Assembly (NCBI GenBank): GCA_948146395.1
Contig: OX411544.1
Span: 52,777,933-52,841,932, forward strand
Length of the DNA: 64,000 bases
Direction of reading: 5' to 3'
From: Fragum whitleyi
Taxonomy: Eukaryota; Mollusca; Bivalvia; Cardiida; Cardiidae
Of this stretch, positions 10,785-22,020 are shown piece after piece. Every line of letters begins with the position of its first letter. Position 1 is the first letter of the stretch. Position numbers and translations under genes: made by a program. The notes beneath the pieces are model-generated. The model was not told where the DNA came from, did no database searches, and saw only the letters and a list, made by a program, of their open reading frames with translations.

Positions 10785-10860
10785 GATGGATCAGCATGAA
10801 ACAGTTTCAACTTCCAATATTCTTATAGGCAGTTACAACTGTTTGGTGCTGAGCCGTCAA
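10785..10860 (+). mobile_element. Palindromic ~75-bp foldback element
   Basis: GATGGATCAGCATGAAACAG is mirrored by CTGTTTGGTGCTGAGCCGTC. The left half of the centre is decayed and the right half keeps TATAGGCAGTTACAAC. Confidence 0.65.
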
Positions 10861-10869
10861 AAATTACTG

Positions 10870-11545
10870 CCCTTTGGCCTAGGAGTTAGTGCATTATAAA
10901 CCAATAATATCAATATTACTTGTCTGCGTGGGATTTAGCCAGACCCACACTTTTATTTTCGGCTATGCTCAGTTGCGGACTTTCTGTACATAAGACACAC
11001 AAAACTACAATAACAAAAAGATGTATTTAATATTAGCAACACTTGACTTAACAAATATTAATTTGGAAATATATATCCTAACAAATTGGTGAAATAAAAT
11101 TACATACTTATACATGTACTTGTATTTACAAAATCAGAAAGTTAATTGGAACTTCATTTAACTTTAATTCATATCCAACAAAACACTTGTGTTCTACAAT
11201 ACACATTTTCAAAAATTAGCGCTGGCTTAAAAACCAGAGATAAAAAACCTTTTAAGGCAAAAATTCTCTGGAAAACCCTGCGCATTCATCCCAATTTAAC
11301 TTGAACTAGCCTTCAGACTCCTTATGTTTGAGGTTATCCAATAGTGTTCTTTAACCAACTATCATCACTTTAGTGTAGTCAATTTAACCATCACTTGGTT
11401 CTATGATTAGCTTGCTAAATCATCAGGATATCTAGCTTAACTTTTCATATTGGTTTCTCACAAATTACGTTATTTTTTGACAAAACATTTACCAGAATAA
11501 CAAAGTTAGTATAATTTTTTTTAAAAGACAAAAAAACTAGATAGT
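10870..11545. other. Intergenic stretch without recognisable feature
   Basis: AT-rich single-copy-looking sequence. I see no exon, RNA gene or clear repeat boundary. Confidence 0.35.
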
Positions 11546-11547
11546 CA

Positions 11548-11860
11548 TGAATGGCTTGAGTCGCTCCACAGGCCTGAAATAAAGGGTCACTCAAGTATCA
11601 TTCCAGTGAAATTTGGTTGATACCCATCAATTACATTCTAAGAAAATGATTTTAAAAGTTTCCACTATATAACATATAGAAAATGACCTCTGCCCATAAA
11701 ATACATATTTTTCATCCGATCACAAGAATTTTATGTAGACTGATAAAGGGTCACTAAAGAATCATTCATCCAGTAGTTTCTGAGGAGAAGATTTTTAAAG
11801 AAAAAATTTACGACCGGATGCACAGACAGACGCATGACGGACACAACGCAATTCTGAAAT
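11548..11860 (+). mobile_element. Helentron/HINE-like fragment related to 120-416
   Basis: Shares ATCATTCC.GTGAA.TTTGGTT, CAGTAGTT.CTGAGGAGAAG and ACACAACGC with the element at 120-416. It ends in an AGACGCATGACGG stretch and lacks the terminal hairpin. Confidence 0.5.
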
Positions 11861-12231
11861 AATCGTTTTAACCATAATTTAATGTTGAAGTACAAAAGAT
11901 ATATATATTTATTCTATATCAATGCTTAGAGCAAACTAGCTTTAACTGCCTATACAACAACATCAAGAATTTTGAATAACATCCAGGATATAACAGATAT
12001 TGTGCAGGAACATGAGCAGTAAAATAGGCCATACAACACATTCCAGTTGTACACACAGCTTTCACAGACAGTTTAGACCAAGTTCAGCTTGCACAGATGT
12101 GCAGCCTTCACTCATTAAAAATTGACAACTTGTTTGAAACAAAATTTAAATTCAGCAGGCAAAGGGATAACTGAATGAGTGCTTTTCATCATTGTGATAA
12201 TGGGGCTTTAATAAAATACGCTGGTTGTCAA

Positions 12232-12359
12232 TGGGAGCTGCTGTATGCAGATGACCTGAGGATCAGTACAAAACCCATGGAGGAACTCGGACGTGGAAAG
12301 CAGCAATGGAGATAATTAAGGGGCTTGTGGGTGAACATGGGGAAGACAAAGATCTGTGT
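12232..12359 (+). pseudogene. Reverse transcriptase relic (LINE-type), YADD motif
   Basis: Frame from 12232 reads WELLYADDLRISTKPMEELG, then GRGKQQWR, a stop, and LRGLWVNMGKTKIC. LLYADDL is the catalytic box of retroelement reverse transcriptase, and the following VNMGKTK is usual for non-LTR elements of the type found in molluscs and other animals. Only about 43 codons survive, with one internal stop and no flanking RT blocks, so this is a dead fragment. It is cut off on the right by a palindromic MITE half that starts at about 12352. Confidence 0.75.
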
Positions 12360-12591
12360 TCAGGATAACAAAAAAGTGCAAACTGTTTGCAAATTATATC
12401 CCAATTGCATTTGCTTGTAACCATTTGAATATGCTGAATAAAACAGGAAAAAGATCAGTGGTGTTTACCACTGTCAGGTATATTCAACCTGTGAGGGAGG
12501 GGTTGTTTTATATGCTGCTTAGACCTGGTCCACAACAGCTGGGGCAGAGGGGGGAGGGGGGGTGAAAGTGTAATAATGAAAAAGTTACAAT

Positions 12592-13195
12592 TACAATAAC
12601 CACATCAGTTCATAAGTACCTCCATCTAGATCAGAAAATATTTATATATAGTGCCAAGAAGAGTATCTGTTCTAGGCACTAGAAAATAATCTGTAATCAC
12701 CTATTCATAAATAGGGTTTAATCAATATTAGAGCATTCCTTAAATCTAACTTATATACTTCGTATATTTCATTTTATGATATACATTACTTTATTTATTT
12801 CATGATTTTTATATCTTATTAATTGCATTATTGATATTTTAAATAACATGTTAGAATATATTAAATGAAATCATAATACCTAATTTTACTTTATTTATCC
12901 CTTAAGTTTAGTTATGATTTTTTAAGAACATGTTAGAATATATTTAATGAAATCATAATAACTAATTTTAATTTAGTTATCCCTTAAGTTTAATTATGAT
13001 TTATAATTATATTTGATCTAGTTTAGATTTAAATCATTTTATTCAAGTTTAGATATTGTTACTTTAGCTTTGATATTATTTAGATTTTATTAAAGATTTC
13101 ATACTTTCAAAACTTTGGCATAAGGTTATCTTTATTTTCTGTATTTACAGCAAAACATTTTCCAAAGTAGCTTTGCTACTTATGAACTGATGCAG
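12592..13195 (+). repeat. Inverted-repeat element with AT-rich core, copy 1
   Basis: The left arm CATCAGTTCATAAGTACC is mirrored at the right by TACTTATGAACTGATG. The interior is very AT-rich, with the repeated block ACATGTTAGAATATATT. A second copy is at 27548-28190. Both are followed within 80-150 bp by a minisatellite with a 22-bp unit. Confidence 0.6.
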
Positions 13196-13334
13196 TGGTT
13201 AAAAAAAAGATGTACAAATGGTTGAAAGAAGGTCTTGGTGTGACTGCCATATCAGATGAAGTGCATTGCGAGTGTTGGGGCAATTATTGGACAATAGGGC
13301 TCCCTTTATACCAAATCATTTTTAAGATTGTCTT

Positions 13335-13640
13335 CATAAGGGTACTCCTATAGTTTAATAAGGAGACTAAAGTTTATTAAGGGGGCTCCTAAAGTTAAAT
13401 AAGGAGACTAAAGGTTAACAAGGGTACTCCTAAAGTTTAATAAGGAGACTTCTAAAGTTTAATAAGGAGACTCCTAAAATTTAATATGGGGACTCATACT
13501 AAAGTTTAATAAGGAGACTTCTAAAGCTTAATAAGGGGGCTCCGAAAGGTTAATAAGGAGACTTCTAAAGCTTAATAAGGGGGCACTTAAAGTTTGATAA
13601 GGGGATTTCTAAAGTTAAATAAAGAGATTTCTAAAGTTTC
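13335..13640 (+). repeat. Minisatellite, ~22-bp unit
   Basis: About 13 diverged copies of a unit like TAAAGTTTAATAAGGAGACT plus CC or TC, with variants ending GGGGGCTCC. Confidence 0.75.
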
Positions 13641-13764
13641 AGGAAAACCATTAGGAGAGAGCTAAAGAACTATCAATTAGACATTATTATTCAAAAGAAC
13701 TGTAGACAAAACACCTTCCAATATGCAGGGTTGAGGATAAACCATGAAAAGCACAAATAGTTAA

Positions 13765-13933
13765 CCGTTATCCTGATGAATTAAAATTTTGTTTCAAATA
13801 TAACACCTCATTTTACATAATTCCACAATTATTTAAGATCAGACAGCAAATTTGTGCAGGCTGATCTTAGTCTATACTTATCTGCCTTAGCTTTGAGTAC
13901 ATCAAGAATATGCTGTGAACAGAATGACAAGGC
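13765..13933 (+). mobile_element. TTAA-type MITE, family B
   Basis: TTAA|CCGTTATCCTGATGAAT at the left and GAACAGAATGACAAGGC|TTAA at the right (TTAA at 13761-13764 and 13934-13937). The internal palindrome around GCAAATTTGTGCAGGCTGAT is family-specific. Confidence 0.6.
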
Positions 13934-14050
13934 TTAAATACGACTATGACAACAACTCTCAAAAGAAAAAAATTCCTTACGAAAATTAGAACATTTTCAA
14001 TAAAAACTTGACTCAAACTATTGTAAGTTCTATGTAAATATAAATATTTT

Positions 14051-14124
14051 GATGACCAAGTGCAAAACAGTTTTAACTGCCTATAAGAATACAGGCAGTT
14101 ACAATTGTTGTGCGCCAAGCCATT
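14051..14124 (+). mobile_element. Palindromic ~75-bp foldback element
   Basis: GATGACCAAGTGCAAAACAG is mirrored by ACAATTGTTGTGCGCCAAGC. The centre ACTGCCTATAAGAATACAGG is intact. Confidence 0.6.
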
Positions 14125-14174
14125 TGGCCAATTTTGTGAGTGAAAACACTAAAATAATATGGTTTATAATTGAA

Positions 14175-14250
14175 TCTTATGTTGTTCCAACCCATTAGAA
14201 TCGTCTCACTGAGATTGTTCAAATTTGTTAGCACATCATAGGATTCAGTT
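14175..14250 (+). repeat. GAATCGTCTCA palindromic repeat, degraded
   Basis: GTTGTTCCAACCCATTAGAA, CGTCTCACTGAGA and CACATCATAGGATTC match the palindrome at 55880-55952. Other pieces are at 18577-18605 and 19675-19733. Confidence 0.45.
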
Positions 14251-14429
14251 TAACGCAACAATCTATACAAATATGCTACCAAAATGACCTGTCTTATTTA
14301 TCATCAAATATTGTATTCAGTGGTTAAAATAGAATTGCTACATTATTTCCACTTAATTTGGCTATAAATATAACTGTAAAAGGTGTGTGTGATTCTGGCA
14401 AGTTTTACAATGATTGTTCATGGAATCTT

Positions 14430-15285
14430 ACAGCAAATCTGAACAAAGAAACAATTGTCTATACACTCTTACAGCAAGGATGAAGGGATGAGCGGTTGTC
14501 CATAGCTTCTTACAGCAAGTCTGAATGGATGAAAGATTGTCAAAAGAATATTGCAGCAAGTCTCAGCCTCACTCAGAATAGAGTACAATTGTCCATAGAC
14601 TCTTACAGGAAGGATGGAGGGATGAGCGATGTCCATAGCTCCTTACAGCAAGTCTGAAGGGATGAAAAATTGTCCATAGATTCCACATATTAACGATTGT
14701 TGATAGATTCTTTCAGTTATTCTGAAGATAGTAACGATTGTTCATAGACTCTCATAAGGGATGAGGGATTATCCATAGATTCTTACAGCAAGTTTGAAGA
14801 GAGTGTCAATTGTTCAAAGACTTTTACAGCTAGTCTGAAGGGATGAATGATTGTCCAAAGATTCTCACAGCTAGTTTGAAGAAAGTAATAATTGTCCATA
14901 GATTCTCAAAATAAGTCTGCAGAGGGTAACGATTGTCCACAGATTGTTACAGCAAGTCTGCAGAGGGTAACGATTGTCCACAGATTGTTACAGCAAGTCT
15001 GAAGATGATTGTCCACAGATTGTTACAGCAAGTCTGAAGTGGGTAACGATTGTCCACAGATTGTTACAGCAAGCCTGAAGTGGGTAACGATTGTCCACAG
15101 ATTGTTACAGCAAGTCTGAAGTGGGTAACGATTGTCCACAGATTGTTACAGCAAGCCTGAAGTGGGTAACGATTGTCCACAGATTGTTACAGCAAGTCTG
15201 AAGATGATTGTCCACAGATTGTTACAGCAAGTCTGAAGATGATTGTCCATAGACTATTTCAGCAGTTCTGAAATGATATAGAGGA
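14430..15285 (+). repeat. Tandem array, 41-bp unit
   Basis: The unit starts AACGATTGTCCACAGATTGT and ends GTCTGAAGTGGGT (41 bp); a 35-bp variant lacks GGGTAAC. Copies become nearly identical from about 14930 to 15240 and diverge to the left, the usual sign of recent homogenisation at one end. Confidence 0.8.
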
Positions 15286-15289
15286 TACT

Positions 15290-16680
15290 CATTAGTTTCA
15301 GTGTAAGTTCGATTTATATTTATTGAATGAACAATAAAAGCATTAATTTCACGAGTGGCGGAGCCACAAGTGAAAACATAGTTTGTTGTTAATGAAATGA
15401 AATATTAATCGATCTTACTCGAAAAACAATTGATTATTCTATTTCTTAATTGCAAAAAAGAGACAAAATGTGAAATTCCTGGGACATATTTTCATAAAGC
15501 GCGTCATTTTGCGCGTGATTGCTATGCAACGTTCATTGTGAGGTCACTTATTTTGCCATGCATAGATGACGTTAGATAAGATGAAATGCACAAAAACAGG
15601 GTATAAGTTTTTGATAATTTCACTGCTTTGCGATGAGATTATCAAGTGGTAATCTACCGTTATTTCTTGATAAACCACCAAAAAGCATTAAAGAAAAGGC
15701 ATTGTCCATGTGGTTTTTCAGAATAACACGATCTTGTTGACAATCTTTTCCTTTGTTATTTTATCTTTCAAAGACTTTGTTATGGGTACTTGCTAGTATT
15801 AACTTCATGGGTATGTTTTTTCAGAGTATTTAAGTTTTGATTGTTCATAGTCTGATCTCAGCTGTAGTTTCTTGTCTCTTTGCACCATCTTGTGTTACAA
15901 ACTAACCTTCTGGGAGTATTGGTTGTCAGGGTATATACTTTGTTAGAGATGAAAAAATGGAAATTCACACATGTCACTTTGTAGTTTTTCACTATCTCGA
16001 ATGTTCTGTTGGAAATAATAAGCGAGTCTTTCATCACCAAAAGCAAATAAAAGTTCAAGCAATATTATGGCTCCCCTGTTACATCTCTGTATATGACTGA
16101 AATAAAATAACATGTGTTTGTTAACCTTTGTTATCCTGAAACTGGAACATTCTTGTTTTGGAAAGATCGAGGTATGGACTAAGATCAGGTTGAACATTTG
16201 ATATTAGTTGTATCCATCAAAATTTGTGCATTCTGATTGGCTTAAAGATTTGTTTTATTTCTAAATGAAAATAATTTTCAGTATCCAGCTATTTTGTAAC
16301 CTTAAACTAAAGTATGATCCCTTGAGATATCTGTTCCTTTAGTGACAAAGATTTACATGCTTTTGCATCATTGATATCAAATTTTATCTTATAACTATAC
16401 AAATATCTGTGATAACATCCCATATGATATTTTTTACGATACCACATAGTTATTTTTAGAACAATGATACAATGCGGTTATTTTTAGAAACTTGCATTTC
16501 AGTTAGAAACATTGACAAAAACAAGACAAATAGAGGTTATAAGATAAATATAATATGTAATTAGTGTATTGTATGAAAAATATCTAACTCGGTTGTGAGA
16601 ATATCTATGAAACTAGAAACCTTAACAAACTTATGTATGAATCCTATGTGCATATTCAAAGTGTGATTATGTTTGTAGTT
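15290..16680. other. Stretch without recognisable gene
   Basis: AT-rich. The only notable structure is GCGCGTCATTTTGCGCGTGA at about 15498. Two overlapping minus frames (15858-16197) have no recognisable domain. Confidence 0.35.
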
Positions 16681-16685
16681 GCATA

Positions 16686-17047
16686 CCTCCATGAAATTTA
16701 CAAAATACTCTCTTCATCTCTTAAAGGTTACATTTTTGTACTTTAGATGCTCTACCACATTTAAAAATACAGCTCTTGTTGTTGATGAAAAACTATTGTC
16801 CTCAAAATATTCATTTACACAAAATCTTTTCTTTTTTCACAACTTGGTGAAATAAAAGTAATAAAATACTCGCATTTTCTTTGTCAGATATTAATTACAG
16901 TCCCACTTTTCTTGGAGAACAGTTTATACCATAGCCCTGATTGGTTCTGATATCCATGGTTGTTGAAATACCTGGAAATTAATAGAGGATAATTGTTTCA
17001 TTTAAGAGAAGATGAGAATATTTATTGATTTCATGGAGGTATATAAA
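16686..17047. repeat. Inverted-repeat pair flanking the candidate terminal exon
   Basis: CATACCTCCATGAAAT..CTCTTCATCTCTTAAA (left) is the approximate inverse of TTTAAGAGAAGATGAGAATA..ATTTCATGGAGGTAT (right). A shorter version with the same arms lies at 20985-21166. The arms may be one MITE carrying a foreign centre, or two halves on either side of an exon. Confidence 0.45.
16884..16971 (-). CDS. Candidate terminal exon of an unidentified gene
   Basis: On the minus strand an acceptor TTTCCAG| (AG at 16973-16972) is followed by one base and 28 open codons, YFNNHGYQNQSGLWYKLFSK then KSGTVINI, to a TGA at 16886-16884. The one-base carry fits the phase-2 donor of the exon at 20216-20358, where AG|G makes Arg, so the two could be spliced directly. 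I do not recognise the protein. The exon sits between repeat arms, which argues for caution; it could be a chance frame. Confidence 0.35.
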
Positions 17048-17089
17048 TAACTTTTTTCTGATAATCCAGTTATCGATATCCGGATTTTT

Positions 17090-17533
17090 GGTCAAGTACT
17101 CAATAGCATAATCATTCCTGTCCATTCCTTTGGTGCACCACATTTGGCTGATCCATTTGGTGTTTTTTTGGTCTAATTTGTCAAAACAAATTTCAAGTTG
17201 CTCTGGTTTATGGCTGCTGAGAAAAGAACGATGCTAAATTTCCCATTGTACCATGTTAAGTCAGAAAATCAACTAAGTCGTAAAACAGGAAGAAGATGTA
17301 CAACGAATCTGAAATCAGTAAGCCACATATCTGATAAAAGCATACCAAGTTTGAAGTTGCTCTGATTCATGGTTCCTGAGAAAAATGTTACAAAAATTTC
17401 TTATTGTACCATTTTAAGTCTAAACAGGAAGTAGATAATGCCACAGACTCAAATTCTGTAAGGGACAGGTGGAAGGATGGATGGACAGGGTAAACCAATA
17501 AACCCCCATCTTCTTTGAAGTGGGGTAATAAGA
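17090..17533 (+). mobile_element. Helentron/HINE-like element, 3' portion with two monomers
   Basis: Two diverged copies, 160 bp apart, carry AGTTGCTCTGRTT.ATGG and CCTGAGAAAA. A GGATGGATGGACAGGG stretch then leads into the hairpin CCCCCATCTTCTTTGAAGTG GGG plus TAATAA. Confidence 0.55.
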
Positions 17534-18054
17534 ATATAAAGTCTATTGAATCCCTAAAATGTGGAATGAAATTTTATAAGTATACTTTGTTAAATCTATT
17601 ATCGAAAAATAATTATGTGTTTTGATAATGTGCACTGTGATTAAAACAGTCTTTTATTGTTGCACTTGATAAACATACTAGTCCAAGTAAATTGAATGCC
17701 AAAATATCAGTCGACCAATTGTCATGGACCTTTTAAGGTCTACTTTGACAAAAACAAAAAATATTTACCTCAAATGAATTTTATATGTTCCATTTCAAGA
17801 GGCTTGGAGATACAAAATCATCGTCACGTAAATTAATAGATTAGGCCACAATGTTGTTTGGGTTGGATCATTGCATGTAGTTGGTGTCTTGTCAATGTTT
17901 TTCGGGTGAATATTTTCCTCTATTTTGCCTCTACAAAAGAACCAAATCATATTTATTTTCAAGTTCTTTTTATAGGAAAATAGCTTTTAATACATTTGTA
18001 AAGGCTTGGCTGCGGATGCTGGATAATACAAAAAATCCAAGTCAGAAAAGGGTA

Positions 18055-18554
18055 ATAACTATAGGTGCCTACGCTCAGCTGTCGAGTGCTGGATGGTGGA
18101 AAAAAGACTTAAGTCAAAAAAGGGGCATAATTTGCACAAAATACATCTAGAGTTATCATCCTTGATGATATAGGTTGCTCTTCTGATGGTGAACAGTTCA
18201 AGTTTCAAGTGAATGCCTGAAGAAGAACCAGAGATATCACAAAATGTCAGTTTTCTCATGACAACCACGACAACAGTGCCGAAAAAAAAACTATGACACC
18301 AGGGCTATAGCAATACCTTGGTTTTTTACCAAAACAGCCGAGCTAAAAATGCTTCCACAGTTATCCCTCTTGATAGCCTGTGTAGCTCTTGTGATGGTGA
18401 ACACACATGCCAAGTTTCATTAAGATATCCCCAATAATAACATTGATATGACCAAAGTTAAAGTTTGTCATGCCATCTTTCGCCAACACCAATGCCAACG
18501 GCACCATGGTGATCATTATACCATAGGTTCTCTCAAAAAACAGCAGAGCTAAAT
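18055..18554 (+). mobile_element. Two head-to-tail H2 copies, second truncated
   Basis: The first copy runs from TAGGTGCCTACGCTCAGCTG to CAGCCGAGCTAA (about 18348). The second lacks the 5' part and runs from GTTATCCCTCTTGATAG to CAGCAGAGCTAA (about 18553). Both 3' ends keep CTAA after the hairpin. Confidence 0.6.
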
Positions 18555-18679
18555 AATGAATTTGTCAATGAGGCAATTCTTATGGGTTCCAACATCATAG
18601 AATGCAGAAAGGCTTTTATGACAATCTTTAAACGCAAAATGACCCTATGTTTTTTTATCATGAATATTGTACTAAGCAA

Positions 18680-18890
18680 CTGGAGCCTGTTTCACTTAAC
18701 ATCATGATCATTTTTGGCACAAGTCAAATATTAAAGTTGCTTCTTTAGTAGTTACTAAATACAGAATTCTCTCATGCATCATCTCATTGGAATCGTCTTC
18801 TAAAGACAATTCCAATGAGATATTGCAAGGCAGAATCTAACAAGGAATGAAAACACTAGGTACAATTAGTGACTGACTTATGATAATTTT
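18680..18890 (+). repeat. Foldback repeat with CTCATTGGAATCGTCTT hairpin
   Basis: The hairpin CTCATTGGAATCGTCTTCTA / AGACAATTCCAATGAG (18783-18821) lies inside a longer repeat. The inverted copy is at about 49200-49430; the flanks TGATCATTTTTGGCAC and GTTGCTTCT are shared. Confidence 0.6.
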
Positions 18891-19031
18891 TTTTCTCAGA
18901 AGTTTAAAGGCCCCCGGAAATTATAATTAACTGTAAATATAATTATATAATTAACGACTGCTTATTTGAAGGTCCTCTTGGTGATTGTTAACTACAAGTT
19001 TTACTATAGTAGATGTGTTGATCTAACCAAC

Positions 19032-19171
19032 CTGTTGTTGGGGTATTTCCATAGTTTGTTGTGTCCAGGTGACTCCAGTCTGGTCTCCGCATGTTTTCTG
19101 TCAATGTTTACAGCAATCTAGGACTTCACAGAGTTGTATTCATTATAGATCACCTGGGCCTTTGACTTTCT
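19032..19171 (-). pseudogene. Decayed tandem copy of the 20216-20358 exon
   Basis: Splice sites are kept (TTTTTACAG| and AACAG|GTTGG). The translation RKSKAQVIYNEYNSVKS, stop, IAVNIDRKHAET follows the exon at 20216-20358. It is 3 bp shorter and carries an in-frame TAG, so a transcript that includes it would be cut short. The duplication spacing is about 1.19 kb. Confidence 0.55.
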
Positions 19172-19894
19172 CTGTAAAAACAACTTGTCACCAAATTTGA
19201 CTTGCTACCAGTGCTTGCATATGAATGCAGACTGTTCCAAAGAATAACTTAATTACAAAAGAAAAGTAATTTCACATGATATACTTTTCACCAGGAAGCA
19301 ACAGCTTTTCAAAATGGATTCTCGCATACCGTTACATTAAATGAGATCTATTGTCCAGGTATGAGCATAGTATCTTGAATGGGCTTACATTAAATAGCTA
19401 TATGTTCATTCTATTAAGTTCTGCAAGCAGACAGACAATACAGTAAAATAATATGCCCCCAATCTTATCGAAGCAGGGAGATAAAAGTAAGTTAATCTTT
19501 ACAGTGCACTAAATCATTACAAGCCTGAAGGATCTGTACAATAAACAGAAAAACTTCCAAATAAGCCACCTTGAACAGGATCACCGAAAAGAGGTTGTTC
19601 AAAAGAAAATGGTTGCTTTATACACTTGTTTACAAATTGAATTGATTGCAAAATTCTCAATAATCCTGTGCAGTTAAACGTCAACAGAATTGTCTCATTG
19701 AGACGATTCTTGTGAGTTAACGACATAGGATTCTTTTACAATAATTTTCATACCAATGCTATCTACTTTTTTCAGATATTCGATCAAAAGAAGGGGATTT
19801 TGAAAACAGTCACTTATTAAAAATTGTTGCTTGATAAATGTGGTTGCTCAAACAAGATCGACTGTACATGATAGCTACAAGTCCTCCCTACAAG

Positions 19895-20080
19895 TGTATT
19901 CCCAGTTCAATTTGTTGTTAGAATGGGCTTTTAAGCCACTTTCAACAATCTTAGTTATATTGCGGCTACTGGAGCACCTAACAAAGAATTCCTGGTATTT
20001 CTCGCCGCAGTACTACAATTACATCCTTTCTTAGCCTCCAGCTGCTATCCCACATAGGTCTACAACTATCAACCAATAGT
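19895..20080 (-). mobile_element. tRNA-headed SINE family 1, body only
   Basis: Carries CTGGAGCACCTAACAAAGAA, TTCCTGGTATTTCTC and TTAGCCTCCAGCTGC in the same order as the fuller copies at 39280-39530 and 26795-27040. The tRNA-like head is missing. Confidence 0.6.
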
Positions 20081-20215
20081 TAGCCAAAATTTATTCAGCA
20101 TGACGAGGATTAACAAGCCATGGTGATCTGTTTAACACATATGATAGCTACAAGTCCTCCCTAGAGTTTGGCCAATTGATTTGTGTTAGTGTGTTCCCTG
20201 TAAGAGGTAACCCAC

Positions 20216-20358
20216 CTGTTGTAGGGGTATTTCAACAGTTTGTTATATAGGTGACTCAAAACTGCATTTGTCTCCACATTTTGTCTGTCAATGTTTACAG
20301 GAATCTTTGACTTCACAGAGTTGTATGCATCATAGATCACCTTGGCCTTGGAATTTCT
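20216..20358 (-). CDS. Candidate internal exon of an unidentified gene
   Basis: The minus strand shows an acceptor TGTTTTTACAG| (AG at 20360-20359), 47 open codons plus two bases, and a donor AACAG|GTGGGT (GT at 20215-20214). The translation is RNSKAKVIYDAYNSVKSKIP, VNIDRQNVETNAVLSHLYNK, LLKYPYN. It is soluble, mixed charged and hydrophobic, with no signal or membrane segment. The exon is duplicated at 19032-19171, where the reading frame has decayed while the splice sites persist. I do not recognise the family. The donor phase fits the candidate terminal exon at 16884-16971. Confidence 0.45.
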
Positions 20359-20391
20359 CTGTAAAAACAATATATCACTGAATGACATTTA

Positions 20392-20589
20392 AACCTTATC
20401 CTACTGAACTTTTATTCAAACAAATTGCCAATTTTAAGGCTTTTCTTGCTTATGTTTTCCCCAAATTATTTAGTAGAAGCAGGCAGTATGGCTTTGATCA
20501 GACTGCATATCTGAACAGGCTGATCTTTGTCTATACAGTCTGTCAAATCTTTGTACAACATAATATGTCCTGAATAGCATGACAAGGGT
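20392..20589 (+). mobile_element. TTAA-type MITE, family B, degraded ends
   Basis: AAACCTTATCCTACTGAAC at the left, CAGACTGCATATCTGAACAG in the centre and GAATAGCATGACAAGGGTTT at the right. Confidence 0.5.
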
Positions 20590-21170
20590 TTAATACCACA
20601 AACAGGGCTTTCAAATGAATCAAGAACCTTTCTTCAAGGATTAATTAATTTTAGAAACAAGATGTATTTGTTTAAAAACATTTCGTTAAGGCAATCATTC
20701 TGGCCAAATTTCAGGTTAATTGGGCAAAAAATGTGGCCTCTAGAGTGCAGACAAGGTTTTTCTAAGATTGGACCCTGTGACCTAGTTTTTGACCCCAGTT
20801 GACCCAATTTCGAACTTGTCCAAGATTTGATGCACAGACAGACGGTGATTATGATACCAATATACGACCACGTTCACCAGAGTATAAAAATGGCTTCTGC
20901 AGAGCGTTTAAATCTGAACAAGTTTTTAAGCATAGGGCAATAATATTAACAAAGTAAAGTCCATCTAAATTTCTTTACTGATAATTTTTTATGTTTTCCT
21001 TTCATGAAATTAAATATTAAGATATGAAGAGAGTGTTTGTTGATTTCAAGGAGGTATGAAACTAAATTCTACTCACTCATGCATCTGCTTTGGGTATTCA
21101 TACAGTCCTGTAATTAAGTTTTTAGTTTCATACCTCCAAAACTGCAAAAAATATTCATTTCATCTCTTAA

Positions 21171-21315
21171 GGTAGTGGACCCGTAATAGTTCTGCAACGT
21201 TTCAGAGCTTATGATCTTTCACAATATTGACCTAGGTTTCCTAATGAAGATTGAAGATAACATTTAAAAGTTCATGACATCCAAAATGTTGCGGAACTTT
21301 TACAGGTCCACTACC
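21171..21315 (+). mobile_element. TTAA-flanked MITE, family D
   Basis: TTAA|GGTAGTGGACC at the left and GGTCCACTACC|TTAA at the right, with perfect 11-bp inverted ends. The similarity continues inward (CGTAATAGTTCTGCAACGTT against AATGTTGCGGAACTTTTAC). It sits next to the CATACCTCC inverted repeat (20985-21166). Confidence 0.65.
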
Positions 21316-21329
21316 TTAAATAGGTTTAC

Positions 21330-22020
21330 ACATTTACCAACCATCAATTCCAGTGGACTTGCCCATAAACCATCAAGTCAGGGTCTGGAAGTTGTCTGCC
21401 AGTTATCCATTCAAGTAGTCTTCTGCCAGCAATCAGCATTGATGCCTTGTCTTGTAGTCATGGAAACCAAGGTGACGTGACCATCATTTCAAGTTGCAGT
21501 CCACCAATTATCAAGTTGATGAAGTCGTTACCAAGTGCAGGCTGTCAACCATATAGTGCAGTTTTTCTTCTACCATCAACCATGATCCAACCATCAGACA
21601 CCAAATTGTCTACCAACCCAGCCGCAGTAAAGTGCAACACGATGTCAATGGTCGAAGGTAAGCTCAAGCTTCTTGATCAAGAGGTCCAGAGTTTGATTCC
21701 CAGAAGTGGCTACTGATCTTTGTTCTTACCTTGGCCCAAATATTCAGTGGGAGTACTGGTGAAATTCCCAGGAAGCAGAATCGACAGGGATATTGATGTG
21801 ATATTAATAGGTCTACACCAAACCACAGTGTTACACTCCATCCTGTACCAGAAAGCTACCTACTGAGCTTTACAGCCTATCTTTAACCATAAAAATTCCC
21901 ATACAAAGAAAAATAAAGAAAAGTTTTGATGTAGGTCAAAACAAAACTGTTGTAAGAGCATATATATATTTTTATACGTTCTTACAACAGTTTTGAACTT
22001 TAAAAAAATAAGTTGTATTA
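21330..22020 (+). repeat. Segment duplicated at 22355-22700
   Basis: Both copies carry a CCATCAA/CCAGCA-rich stretch, CCAGAAAGCTAC, a near-palindromic AACTGTTGT...ACAACAGTTTTGA block and a poly-A-rich edge. The first copy contains a SINE (21655-21830). Confidence 0.5.
21655..21830 (+). mobile_element. tRNA-headed SINE family 2
   Basis: The B-box-like AGAGTTTGATTCCCAGAAGT is followed by TTGGCCCAAATATTC, GTACTGGTGAAATTCC, CAGGAAGCAGAATC and an AAACCA-type tail. The copy at 37335-37566 shares all blocks. Confidence 0.6.

Noticed and set aside
21274..21716. Two overlapping plus frames of 68 and 89 codons
   Set aside because: They lie in a CCATCAA-rich duplicated segment and a SINE; no domain or splice signal is visible.
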